Assembly: GCA_964636685.1 (NCBI GenBank)
Contig: CAZWUK010000031.1
Location: 1 to 24,385, forward strand
DNA from: CAZWUK01 sp964636685
Lineage (GTDB): Bacteria; Bacillota; Clostridia; Christensenellales; CAG-138
DNA length: 24,385 nt
Direction: 5' to 3'
A program made the translations under genes and the position numbers. Each line of letters opens with the position of its first letter. Position 1 is the first letter of the stretch. A model generated the notes under the pieces. That model was not told the DNA's origin. It did not search any database and saw nothing but the letters and a program-made list of their open reading frames with translations. This document shows, piece after piece, positions 1 to 7,637 of the stretch.

Positions 1-1
1 T

Positions 2-1564
2 GACTCCGGCTCCATGCCGTTGCCGCAGTGGCACTGTCCGTCGGGACACAAGGGGGTGTAGATCAAGGGCTAGGCGGCGGCTTTCATCTCCGAAGCCATC
101 GACCAGACCCGCGGATGGTTCTACACGCTGCTTGCCATCTCCACGTGCCTGTTTGACGAAGCCGCGTTCAAAAACTGCATCGTCATGGGACACGTGCAGG
201 ATATGGACGGTCGCAAGATGAGTAAGCACTTGGGCAACGTCGTCGATCCGTGGAGCGTCATTGACAAGCAGGGCGCGGACGCCGTGCGCTGGTATTTCTA
301 TATCGGCTCCATGCCGTGGCTGCCGTCGCGCTTCTCCGCGGAGTCCGTCTCCGAAGCGCAGCGCAAATTCATCGGCACGTTCTGGAACACCTACGCGTTC
401 TATATCCTGTATGCCGACATCGACGGATTTGATCCCACCAAGCACCAGCTTGTCAAGGAAAACCTCTCCGAAATGGATCGCTGGGTGCTCTCGCGGCTCA
501 ATACCCTGATCGATACGGTAGACAAGTATCTCGAGAGCCTCCACATCACCGAGGCAGGCCGCGAGCTGCAAGCGTTCGTGGACGATCTTTCCAACTGGTA
601 CGTGCGCCGCTGCCGCGACCGCTACTGGGGCAGTGAGATGACCGCCGACAAGGAAGCCGCCTATATGACGCTCTATACGGTCTTAAAGAACCTCTCGCTC
701 ATCAGCGCGCCGTTCCTGCCGTTTATGACCGAGAACATCTACCAGAATATGGTGCGCTCGGTTGACGCCGCCGCGCCGGAAAGCATCCATCTTTGCGAGT
801 ATCCGGTCGTTGACCATACCATGATCGATCCGGCGCTCGAAGAAAACATGGCGCGCGTGCTCGACATCGTGGTCTTAGGCAGAAGCGCCAGAAACAACGC
901 CCAGATGAAGATCCGTCAGCCGCTTGCCGCCATGTACGTGCAGGGCGACGGTATGGAAAGCGGCTATCAGGCGATTATCGCCGACGAGCTGAACCTGAAA
1001 AAGCTCGCGTTTGTGACCGATGCTTCCGACTTTATCAGCTACCGCGTCAAGCCGCAGCTCAAGACGCTGGGGCCTCGTTACGGCAAGATCCTGCCCGCCA
1101 TCAACCAGTATCTCGCCGGTGCGGGCGTTGGCGACGCGGTGGTAAAAGCGCACAGTGCGGGCAGCGACTATCACTGTGAGATCGCCGGCACAGAGGTCGT
1201 GCTCGGCAAGGACGACGTCCTCGTTTCCACCGAGCAGAAGGCGGGCTTTGTCAGCGAATCCGACAAAGGCGTGACCGTGGTGCTGGATACCAACCTCACC
1301 GAAGCGCTCATAGAAGAAGGCTTTGTGCGTGAGATCGTCTCCAAGGTGCAGACCATGCGCAAGGAAGCGGGCTTTGAGGTCGCAGACCACATCCGCCTGT
1401 CCTACACGGGCAACGCCAAGCTCCACGAGATCCTCACAAAGTTCGGCGCGTCGGTGCTCTCCGATGTACTGGGCGACGAGCTTGCGGCCGACAACGTGAC
1501 AGGCTACGTCAAGGAATGGAACATCAACGGAGAATCCGTCACCCTGGGCGTGGAAAAGAAATAA
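2..1564 (+). CDS. ileS: Isoleucyl-tRNA synthetase, type 2, C-terminal part
   Basis: This enzyme charges tRNA-Ile with isoleucine in the cytoplasm. The reading frame begins outside the window. Visible are the DSGSMP motif at the very start, ISEAIDQTRGWFYTLL (from 86), the KMSKS-type signature as KMSKH (near 218), then the anticodon-binding and C-terminal domains ending in VTLGVEKK. No C-terminal zinc-binding cysteine cluster is present, and the tail matches the long eukaryote-like IleRS2 form common in Clostridia, a form known for low mupirocin sensitivity. Two in-frame TAG codons lie at 59-61 and 71-73, exactly where the family has aromatic residues, inside a stretch of about 60 bases with many other unlikely changes. 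From 74 onward the frame is clean; the first ATG is at 185 but is internal to the protein. I read the stops as sequence error near a contig end rather than a pseudogene. Identity is near certain. Confidence 0.93.
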
Positions 1565-1578
1565 ACCGGGCAGGCAAT

Positions 1579-1621
1579 GCGGCGGGAAGCGCGTCTCGAT
1601 CCGACGCTTTTCCTCCGCCGC
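1579..1621 (+). other. GC-rich hairpin between ileS and the DUF554 gene
   Basis: GCGGCGG at 1579-1585 pairs with CCGCCGC at 1615-1621, and the inner part (GGAAGCG against CGCTTTTCC) extends the stem imperfectly. No T-run follows, so it is not a classical intrinsic terminator. It may be an mRNA processing or stability structure, or a weak attenuator between the two codirectional genes. Confidence 0.4.
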
Positions 1622-1657
1622 TCTGCCGCGATACCGAAAGAAAGAAATCATCGCAAT

Positions 1658-2341
1658 ATGCTTGGAACCATTGTCAACGCAGCCGCCATCCTTTTGGGCG
1701 GCTGCATCGGTCTGCTCGTCAAGAAGGGACTGTCAAAGCGCATTTCGGATACCGTGATGTCGTGTCTTGCGCTGATCGTGATCTACATCGGCATCGACGG
1801 CTCTTTGGAGGGTCAAAACGTTCTCGTCACCACGATCTCCATGACCATCGGCGCGGTGATCGGGAGTCTCCTCGACCTCGACGCGCGTTTTGATCGGTTT
1901 GCGCACTTTCTCGAGCACAAGATCGTGAAAAATCCCGGCGAGGGCTCAACCTTTGGGGAAGGCTTCATCACCGCCAGCCTGCTGTTTTGCGTGGGCGCGA
2001 TGGCAGTCGTCGGAAGCCTCAACAGCGGATTGTCCGGCAACCATGAGGTGCTGTTTGCAAAGAGTCTCATCGACGGCATTACCTCCATCATCTTTGCAGG
2101 CACGCTGGGCGCTGGCGTACTGCTCTCGGCGGTCATGGTGTTTGTCTATCAGGGTGCGATTACGCTGCTTGCGCAGGTCATCGCGCCGTTTCTCTCGGAG
2201 GTGGTGATCGCGGAAATGACCTGCATCGGGTCGCTTCTCATCATCGCCGTCGGGCTCAATATGCTCAAAGTCACCAAGATCAAGGTCATGAACTGCGTCC
2301 TTGGCATCTTTATCCCCATCCTGTGGTATTTGATTTTTTAA
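1658..2341 (+). CDS. DUF554 family integral membrane protein
   Basis: A 227-residue hydrophobic protein whose N-terminus (MLGTIVNAAAILLGGCIG) and the later GxxIGSLLDLD, FCVGAMAVVGSLNSG and LLIIAVGLNML segments fit the DUF554 (YdfK/YqgA-like) family. About six or seven membrane spans can be seen. The biochemical function of the family is not established; a transport role is only a guess. The frame stays open upstream to 1577, but ATG 1658 begins the conserved N-terminus directly, and the 27 upstream codons lie over the GC-rich hairpin and look non-coding. The ribosome-binding site is weak (GAAAGAAAG). The gene follows ileS after 93 nt on the same strand and could be co-transcribed. Confidence 0.85.
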   Translation: MLGTIVNAAAILLGGCIGLLVKKGLSKRISDTVMSCLALIVIYIGIDGSLEGQNVLVTTISMTIGAVIGSLLDLDARFDRFAHFLEHKIVKNPGEGSTFGEGFITASLLFCVGAMAVVGSLNSGLSGNHEVLFAKSLIDGITSIIFAGTLGAGVLLSAVMVFVYQGAITLLAQVIAPFLSEVVIAEMTCIGSLLIIAVGLNMLKVTKIKVMNCVLGIFIPILWYLIF

Positions 2342-2354
2342 GATCGCATCTAAA

Positions 2355-2395
2355 CGGGATTGTTATCATCCCGGCCGCGGCGCAAACGTTTTTTT
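2355..2395 (+). terminator. Possible terminator of the DUF554 gene
   Basis: CGGGAT (2355-2360) pairs with ATCCCG (2368-2373) around a 7-nt loop, and a run of seven T lies at 2389-2395. The 15-nt gap between stem and T-run is longer than usual, so the call is weak. Confidence 0.3.
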
Positions 2396-2445
2396 ACAGT
2401 CTGCCAGTCCGGTGTCTCTTTGAGAATTTTGTTGCATAAAAAATA

Positions 2446-2470
2446 CCCGTCCTTGCGAACGGGCATTTTT
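2446..2470 (-). terminator. Short, possibly bidirectional terminator between convergent genes
   Basis: CCCGT (2446-2450) pairs with ACGGG (2459-2463). On the minus strand the stem is followed by TATTTTTT, and on the plus strand by CATTTTT. It lies 20 nt past the stop of the minus-strand Ig/SH3b gene and between two convergent genes. The stem is only 5 bp. Confidence 0.5.
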
Positions 2471-2489
2471 GTGTGCTTTTTCTATTGGA

Positions 2490-4337
2490 TCACGGGTCCA
2501 TCGTGATACCGGCCATGACGGCGTATCCCGTCGTCGTACCGTAGGTCACGCGATACCATTTTCCGGAGCTGTTGGTCTTGTCAACATAGACCCGGTCGCC
2601 GGAGTGCATGGTCGTGAGAATCGTCGAGGACGAGGTGTAGGACATGACCGTGCGCAGGTTCAAGAGCGTATGTACCGTCGCGTTGGCATTTGCCGTGGAC
2701 GGCGTATTGGTTTCGGTACCGCCGGTGCCTGTGCCGGTGCCGGTGCCGGAACCAGTGCCTGTGCCGCCGGTTCCGCCGGTGCTGCCGCTCGTGCTGGAAA
2801 GCGTCACATACTTGGCAAAGACATACCCCGTCGTGGTTGCCGCGGAGTTGGTATAGCTGACAGCGAACCAACCGTCTGCATATGCGGTGACAGTCACTTC
2901 GGTGGGCTTGGAAAGCTTACCAAGCTTCGTGCCTGCCGTGGACGGCGTCTTGCGGAAGTGAACGTCCGTAGCGTTGATATAGCCCTTGACCGGATAGGTC
3001 ACCTTACTGTAATCCACCGTGCTGCCGGTGCCTGTGCTGCCGCCCGTGCTGGTGCCGCCGCCCGTGCTGGTGCCGCCGCCTGTGCCGGTGCCGCTGCTCG
3101 GAATGGATGCACCCGGCGTGCAATAGGTCTTGAAGACATAGCCCTCAACGTTCTTGCTGTCTCTGACGCGATACCAGCTCTTGTTGTTGGAGATGCCAAG
3201 GATCGTGACCGATTCCTTATCGGCAAAGTACCGCAGCTTCGAAGTCGTGGTAGACGGCCCCTTACGGAACTTTACGCCGCTCGTATTGATCGTGCCGTAG
3301 CAGGGATAATAAGACGGATCGTTCGCGCCGGTACCGGTGTCTGTGGACGCATTATCAGAAACCGTCAGTGCCAGCGTGTTGCTCTTGACAGAGATGGAAT
3401 CCGAACCCAGCGTATTGGTGACCTTGCAGCGATAGTTGCCGGCATCGGTGGTTGCCGCAGCGGCGATCGTATAGGAAGCGCTGGTTGCGCCGGAAATGGC
3501 CACGTCGTCGTTTTTGTACCACTGATAGCTCAGCGTGCCGCTGCCGTTGCCGGTGACCGCCACGGTCATGGTGATCTTGGCGCCGGTCTTGGCGTTTGCG
3601 CTGGTCACAAGGTTTGTCGTAAAGGTCGGCGTCGGAACGCTGTTGCCGATGGCGAGCACGCAGGTGTTGCTGTTTGCCGTGGTCGCAATGGTCTTGGTCG
3701 TTCCTGCGATGGTGTGGGTCAAGGTTGCCACGCACCAGTAGCTGCCGGAGTTGCCGCTGTCAATGACCGTCAGCTTGTAAGTATCCACGGTCTGTCCGGT
3801 GAGCTTCACGCCGTCCTTGTACCACTGATAGGTGATCGTGCCGTCAACGGAGCCGCTCTGGATATTGGCTTCCACAGTCAGCGTCACGTCCTTGCCGACG
3901 ATCGCGTTCAGATTGGTCTGCAGGTTTTTGTCAAACTTCGGCGTCAGCAGCTTGCCGACCTCGACGGTGCACTTGTTGCTCTTGACCACTTCGCTCGTGT
4001 CGCCGGTATCCTTGGCGACCACTTCGCAATAGTAAACGCCGTCGTACGCGTTGGTGGCGTTTGTGATCTTGTAGGAGCTTGCGGTTGCGCCTGCGATGGC
4101 TGCGCCGTCTTTGTACCATTGATAATAGAGCGTCGCATCGTCTGCGCTCGCGCTGATGGTCAGCGACTCGGTCGTGCCGGCGCTGATAAACTTCGCCGTC
4201 TCCAGATTGCTGGTGATCACCGGCTTTTCCAGTTCCAGTGTGGCAGCAGAGGCCTGCTGCATGACCGGAGACAAACCGGTCAGCACAAATGCCGCCGCCA
4301 TTGTTATGGTCAGTATCTTTTTCATGATTCCACGCAT
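2490..4337 (-). CDS. Secreted protein with three Ig-like and three SH3b domains
   Basis: A 615-residue exported protein. Residues 1-32 form a signal peptide ending near QQASAA. Three immunoglobulin-like domains follow (about 34-128, 130-231, 232-331), each with the YQWYKDG or YQWYKND core and a later YYCEV, YWCVA or YRCKV strand. Then come three bacterial SH3 domains (about 343-405, 447-512, 550-612) with the pattern VxFRKxPSTxxxKL...WYRV...GYV, separated by Gly/Thr/Ser-rich linkers. SH3b domains commonly bind cell-wall peptides and Ig domains commonly mediate adhesion, so a surface or envelope-binding role is likely. No catalytic domain is visible. The start at 4337 is favoured over the in-frame ATG at 4325 because AAGGGGG lies 9 nt upstream. 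A TATAAT promoter lies just beyond. The gene stands alone, facing away from rsmA. Confidence 0.85.
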   Translation of the reverse strand: MRGIMKKILTITMAAAFVLTGLSPVMQQASAATLELEKPVITSNLETAKFISAGTTESLTISASADDATLYYQWYKDGAAIAGATASSYKITNATNAYDGVYYCEVVAKDTGDTSEVVKSNKCTVEVGKLLTPKFDKNLQTNLNAIVGKDVTLTVEANIQSGSVDGTITYQWYKDGVKLTGQTVDTYKLTVIDSGNSGSYWCVATLTHTIAGTTKTIATTANSNTCVLAIGNSVPTPTFTTNLVTSANAKTGAKITMTVAVTGNGSGTLSYQWYKNDDVAISGATSASYTIAAAATTDAGNYRCKVTNTLGSDSISVKSNTLALTVSDNASTDTGTGANDPSYYPCYGTINTSGVKFRKGPSTTTSKLRYFADKESVTILGISNNKSWYRVRDSKNVEGYVFKTYCTPGASIPSSGTGTGGGTSTGGGTSTGGSTGTGSTVDYSKVTYPVKGYINATDVHFRKTPSTAGTKLGKLSKPTEVTVTAYADGWFAVSYTNSAATTTGYVFAKYVTLSSTSGSTGGTGGTGTGSGTGTGTGTGGTETNTPSTANANATVHTLLNLRTVMSYTSSSTILTTMHSGDRVYVDKTNSSGKWYRVTYGTTTGYAVMAGITMDP

Positions 4338-4370
4338 GGGTATAATCCCCCTTTATGAGATTCTATTATA

Positions 4371-4400
4371 ATTATAACGTAATTTTTATGGTCTTGTAAA
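4371..4400 (-). promoter_or_regulatory. Sigma-A type promoter of the Ig/SH3b gene
   Basis: On the minus strand TTTACA (4395-4400) is followed after 18 nt by TATAAT (4371-4376). A second TATAAT directly abuts it at 4365-4370, which would give a 17-nt spacer from one base off and could produce two start sites. The transcript would have a short leader carrying the AAGGGGG ribosome-binding site. Confidence 0.6.
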
Positions 4401-4790
4401 TCCATAGATATATTGTATCGATCGTCCGGCGACCACAATCTGTTGATTTCAAGACCGAATCCGGATAGTATCGCACCGCATGGCTGGCGCTTTCTGGACC
4501 GGGCGCGTCCGCCCGCCGAAGCCGCAGCAGCAAAATTCGTCTCAAAGGAGCCGCTCTTTCCGGCGCCGCCGCACCGCGGCAAAATAAAGCCGCGATCCGC
4601 TCACTTTAACTTTACTTTCTTTTGGCACGTTCGTAAAGGGCGAAAATGTAACAATTCCGAGAATAATGGGACGTTTGCTGACGATTTTTTCCATTTGCCT
4701 TTTATTTCTATTCAAAATACGAAGCAGAAGTGCAAATCGTTGCGGTAAAAAAATAAAAAGCCGCTTTTTCTCGCGGTTTACGGTCTGCGC
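4401..4790. other. Gene-free stretch between divergent Ig/SH3b gene and rsmA
   Basis: I see no supported gene here. Short frames exist on both strands but lack ribosome-binding sites and recognisable protein features. The left half is GC-rich and holds a small hairpin (CGCGGC 4575-4580 with GCCGCG 4589-4594, loop AAAATAAA, no T-run). The right half is AT-rich. AAAGCCG near 4757 and CGGCTTT near 4803 could pair over a long loop just before rsmA. Confidence 0.5.
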
Positions 4791-4819
4791 TGGAAAAAAA
4801 GACGGCTTTGTGATACGAT
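4791..4819 (+). promoter_or_regulatory. rsmA: Candidate extended -10 promoter for rsmA
   Basis: TGGAAA (4791-4796), a 17-nt spacer and TACGAT (4814-4819) preceded by TGA give an extended -10 arrangement. Transcription would begin about 7 nt later, at or next to ATG 4827, which implies a leaderless mRNA. The hexamers are imperfect, so this is a moderate call. Confidence 0.4.
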
Positions 4820-4826
4820 GTTTTTT

Positions 4827-5630
4827 ATGAATGCAGAACAGATTCAAACGCTGCTATCCGAGCATGGGCTTCGCCCCAATAAAGCGCTGGGACAAAACTT
4901 TTTGATCGACGACGACCGGTTGTCGACCATTGTCGAGGCTGCGCGCATCGACGGGCAGGCGGTATTGGAAATCGGCCCGGGGCTTGGCGCGCTGACGCGC
5001 GCCCTGCTCTCTCGCGCCAAACGCGTCGTTGCCGTCGAAAAGGACGCCGCACTCTGCGCGATCCTTTTCAATATCCTCCAGGACTCCCATCTGACCGTCG
5101 TTTCCGGCGATTTTCTCGACACCGACGTCTGTCAGCTGATGGAGTTTTTTCCGTTCTCCGCAGTCGCCAATCTGCCGTACTATGTCACCACGCCCATTGT
5201 GGAAAAGCTGCTGTGCGCCTATCCCGTGTCCATGACGCTGATGGTGCAAAAGGAGGCCACCGAGCGCTTCTTTGCCCGTCCGGGCGACCGGGTATACGGG
5301 CCTGTGGCGATCGTTTCGCAATATTATTATGAAGTGGAACGCATTCTGGAGCTTTCGCCCGCCTGCTACTATCCGCAGCCGGAGGTCGCTTCGACCGTGG
5401 TGCGCTTTACCCGCAGCAAAGCCCGCACCATTCCGACCGAGCGCTTGCTTCGGCTTTCTAAGGTCGCCTTTTCCATGCGCCGCAAAACGCTGCGAAATAA
5501 TCTTTCGGGCATTGAGGGTGCGGCGGACGCGCTTGCCAAAGCCGAGATTCCCGGCGACGCTCGCGCCGAGTCGCTTGCCCCCGACGCGTTTGCCGCGCTG
5601 TATACCGCACTTTACGGAGGTCGATTATGA
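4827..5630 (+). CDS. rsmA: 16S rRNA dimethyladenosine transferase (RsmA/KsgA)
   Basis: It dimethylates the two adjacent adenines in helix 45 near the 3' end of 16S rRNA, using S-adenosylmethionine, during small-subunit maturation. The sequence shows the family's start (LRPNKALGQNFLID), SAM motif I (LEIGPGLGALT), the acidic motif II region (VAVEKD), the catalytic NLPYY motif, and the C-terminal helical part with FSMRRKTLRNNL. At 267 residues the length is normal. Two in-frame ATGs exist, 4818 and 4827. I chose 4827 because 4818 lies inside the candidate -10 box and the homologous sequence begins after it. Neither start has a ribosome-binding site. The stop overlaps the next gene by 4 nt (ATGA), so the two are translationally coupled. 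Confidence 0.95.
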   Translation: MNAEQIQTLLSEHGLRPNKALGQNFLIDDDRLSTIVEAARIDGQAVLEIGPGLGALTRALLSRAKRVVAVEKDAALCAILFNILQDSHLTVVSGDFLDTDVCQLMEFFPFSAVANLPYYVTTPIVEKLLCAYPVSMTLMVQKEATERFFARPGDRVYGPVAIVSQYYYEVERILELSPACYYPQPEVASTVVRFTRSKARTIPTERLLRLSKVAFSMRRKTLRNNLSGIEGAADALAKAEIPGDARAESLAPDAFAALYTALYGGRL

Positions 5631-6106
5631 AGAAGAAACGCCGTGTGCTCCTGCCGATCCTGCTGGGACTGGTCGCTGCCGCGATCATCGCCGCCATCGT
5701 CGTGCCGGTGACCGCCGCCACGCTTTCCAATAATTACAAGCGCGATGCGCTCATCGCCTTTTCCTATGCACAGTACAACGAATCGCTGTATGCCGCCGGA
5801 GAGGATACAATCTGCCAAATTGCCGCCGATAATGTGACCGCGCTGTATCAGCAGGTGACTGCCGGCGCTCCTATGCCGGCGCTGATTGTCAAAGGCGATA
5901 AAACCCGCGCTATCCGGCTCGATCTCGGCGCGGAAAATACGCTTGTCATCCTCCCCACGGACGACAACGGACGCATCTATACGACATTGACCTATCAGGG
6001 AAAAACCGGTTCCTTCGTGGTCACAGGCAACACAAGCTTTCTGCTGATCCAGCGCATCACAAGCCCCGCCGGATTGCATGCGGAAAATATTGTGCTGGAG
6101 GATTGA
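5627..6106 (+). CDS. Small membrane-anchored protein of unknown function
   Basis: A 159-residue protein that I do not recognise. A positively charged start (MKKKRR) and one strong hydrophobic segment (about residues 8-32) suggest either a membrane anchor with the rest outside the cell or an uncleaved signal. The remaining ~125 residues look like a small globular, strand-rich domain with no obvious catalytic motif and no cysteine pair. The start is well supported: GGAGG lies 7 nt upstream inside the end of rsmA, and the start codon overlaps the rsmA stop as ATGA. It is therefore the second gene of an rsmA operon. It ends 9 nt before the -35 box of the next promoter. Confidence 0.75.
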   Translation: MKKKRRVLLPILLGLVAAAIIAAIVVPVTAATLSNNYKRDALIAFSYAQYNESLYAAGEDTICQIAADNVTALYQQVTAGAPMPALIVKGDKTRAIRLDLGAENTLVILPTDDNGRIYTTLTYQGKTGSFVVTGNTSFLLIQRITSPAGLHAENIVLED

Positions 6107-6115
6107 GAAAAAATC

Positions 6116-6144
6116 TTGACACACGGTATATTATATATTATAAT
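6116..6144 (+). promoter_or_regulatory. Consensus sigma-A promoter of the T-box/transporter operon
   Basis: TTGACA (6116-6121), exactly 17 nt, then TATAAT (6139-6144): a perfect vegetative promoter. Transcription should start near 6151, at the 5' end of the T-box leader. Such a strong promoter fits control by downstream antitermination. Confidence 0.9.
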
Positions 6145-6150
6145 CTCCGT

Positions 6151-6413
6151 CAACGACATATACAGCGGTATTGACCCGGAACAAGTAAGCTGTGATTCCT
6201 GTCCCAAGAGAGCGCCCGGTCGGTGTAAGAGCGCGGCAGTTCACAGAAGAATTCATCCGGCGAGCCATCGGCCGAAAGAGCAGTAAGCCGGATCGGGAGC
6301 GCCCGTTACAGCGTCGGGCCGATGGGGCCCAAGAGGCTGTTTGCCGCAAGGCAGCAGCGAAAAAAGGTGGTAACACGACAGATTCGTCCTTTTCAGGCGG
6401 ATCTGTTTTTTTT
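6151..6413 (+). promoter_or_regulatory. T-box riboswitch leader, specifier UUC (Phe)
   Basis: Uncharged tRNA binds this leader and lets transcription pass the terminator. Stem I: CCGGA (6176-6180) pairs with TCCGG (6256-6260), and CTGTGA (6190-6195) pairs with TCACAG (6241-6246). Between them is the specifier loop, with the loop-E halves AGTA (6184-6187) and GAA (6249-6251). The triplet right after GAA and before the conserved A is TTC (6252-6254), a phenylalanine codon. The distal arm has AGAGAGC and GGTGTAAGA. A stem III-like hairpin is GCCCG (6301-6305) with CGGGC (6315-6319). The T-box sequence AGGTGGTAACACG lies at about 6365-6377, and the terminator at 6378-6413. No TGG (Trp) codon lies in the specifier loop. 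Confidence 0.93.
6378..6413 (+). terminator. T-box-controlled intrinsic terminator
   Basis: ACAGATTCGTC (6378-6388) pairs with GGCGGATCTGT (6396-6406) using two G-U pairs, followed by eight T (6406-6413). Its 5' arm directly follows the T-box sequence, so binding of the T-box to the tRNA acceptor end would compete with it. Confidence 0.88.
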
Positions 6414-6458
6414 ACACCGGCGGAGGAACCGTCAAAGCGATAACGGAGGAAAATCAAT

Positions 6459-7439
6459 ATGAAAAAGCGTATCATTGCCCTGCTTGTTGCGGTTGTTATG
6501 GTTGCGGCGTTTGCGGGCTGCAAAGCGGAATCCCAAAAAGATGCAAAGCTCACCATCGGCGTCTGCCAGCTGGTCGAGCACGGCGCGCTGGACAACGCGC
6601 GTGAAGGCTTTATTCAGGCGCTTGCCGACAATGGCTACGTGGATGGCGAAACCATCGTTCTCGATGTGCAGAACGCCCAGAACGATCAATCCAACCTCTC
6701 CACCATCGGCGACCGGTTCGTCAGCGAGGACTGTGACCTGATCCTTGCCATCGCCACGGGCGCCGCGCAGGCCATGGCCGGCAAAACCACCGAGATCCCG
6801 ATCCTTGCCACCGCCGTCACCGATTACGAATCGGCAAATCTGGTCGCCTCCAACGCGGTGCCGGGCGGCAACGTCTCCGGCACGACCGATATGAACCCCA
6901 TCGCCGAGCAGATCGATCTTGTTGTAAAGCTTGCCCCGCAAGCCAAGACCATCGGCTGCATCTATAACGGCGGCGAAGCAAACTCCGTCGTTCAAGCGAC
7001 TCTTGCAAAGGCCGCCGTGGAGGCCAAAGGTCTTACCTACACCGAGATCACCGTCACCTCCACCAACGACGTGCAGCAGGCGGTGTCCACGCTCGCCGGA
7101 CAGTGCGACGCGATCTACATCCCCACCGACAATACTCTCGCGTCCTCCATGCCCGTTGTGTACGGCGTCACCGCCGAAACAAAAACGCCCGTCATCTGCG
7201 GCGAGTCCAGCATGGTTCTAGCCGGCGGTCTTGCCACCCTTGGCATCAACTACTACAACCTCGGCTACCAGACGGGTCTGATGGCAGTGCGCATTCTCAA
7301 GGACGGCGCTTCTGTTTCCAGCATGCCGGTCGAAAGCCAGACGGACTTTGATTATGTCATCAACGGTCAGATCGCGGCGGAAATCGGTTTGACGATCCCC
7401 GAAGATCTTCAGCAGTACGTCGTGGAGCCTGAAGCCTGA
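6459..7439 (+). CDS. ABC transporter substrate-binding lipoprotein, TrpX family
   Basis: This captures the substrate outside the cell for the permease and ATPase encoded just downstream. The 326-residue product has a lipoprotein signal with lipobox AFAGC (Cys 21), then the COG2984 / ABC_sub_bind fold: KLTIGVCQLVEHGALD, a segment ending in ATGAAQAM, and the GYQTGLMAVRIL stretch near the end. This family includes TrpX, the binding protein of the TrpXYZ tryptophan importer, and such operons are often under T-box control. Here the T-box specifier is UUC, so I infer an aromatic amino acid, most likely phenylalanine, as the substrate. GGAGG lies about 9 nt before the ATG. The gene follows the T-box terminator by 45 nt and is separated from the permease by 198 nt containing a strong hairpin. 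Confidence 0.88.
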   Translation: MKKRIIALLVAVVMVAAFAGCKAESQKDAKLTIGVCQLVEHGALDNAREGFIQALADNGYVDGETIVLDVQNAQNDQSNLSTIGDRFVSEDCDLILAIATGAAQAMAGKTTEIPILATAVTDYESANLVASNAVPGGNVSGTTDMNPIAEQIDLVVKLAPQAKTIGCIYNGGEANSVVQATLAKAAVEAKGLTYTEITVTSTNDVQQAVSTLAGQCDAIYIPTDNTLASSMPVVYGVTAETKTPVICGESSMVLAGGLATLGINYYNLGYQTGLMAVRILKDGASVSSMPVESQTDFDYVINGQIAAEIGLTIPEDLQQYVVEPEA

Positions 7440-7460
7440 TAAGGGCGCGGCTTGGCGCAC

Positions 7461-7488
7461 CGGGCAAGGAGCAGCAACTCCTTGCCCG
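7461..7488 (+). other. Perfect 11-bp hairpin after the binding-protein gene
   Basis: CGGGCAAGGAG (7461-7471) pairs without mismatch with CTCCTTGCCCG (7478-7488) around CAGCAA. No T-run follows directly. The position, just after the binding-protein gene and before the permease gene, is typical of a stem-loop that protects the upstream message and gives more binding protein than permease. A small ACCG-ATT-CGGT element followed by T's around 7501-7514 could act as a partial terminator. Confidence 0.6.
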
Positions 7489-7637
7489 AATCTATCTTCA
7501 CCGATTCGGTTTTTATTGCAAAATTTCTTCCTTTTCCCCCCAATATGGGGTACACTGGCAAGGCGGCATTGTGCCGATATTCCGTTTTTCCCGTTTTTTC
7601 ACGATAAAAGCGGTAACGATTTCTAAAGAGGTATAGC

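Noticed and set aside
59..73. TAG recoded as a sense codon
   Set aside because: ispE ends naturally in TAG at its expected C-terminus, and the surrounding ileS bases contain many other errors, so corruption explains the stops better.
875..1651. A 258-codon open frame on the minus strand
   Set aside because: It is antisense to ileS, which is clearly the real gene.
2469..4358. A 629-codon open frame on the plus strand opposite the Ig/SH3b gene
   Set aside because: Its translation is Arg/Gly/Ala/Cys-rich without domains, whereas the minus strand gives a signal peptide, Ig and SH3b domains and a good ribosome-binding site. It is an antisense shadow of GC-rich codons.
4322..4582. Small minus-strand frame upstream of the Ig/SH3b gene
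   Set aside because: It overlaps the promoter and leader of that gene, has no ribosome-binding site, and gives a low-complexity translation.
6151..6260. Trp specifier in the T-box leader
   Set aside because: TGG does not occur in the specifier loop. Only TTC sits directly after the GAA of the loop-E motif and before the conserved A.
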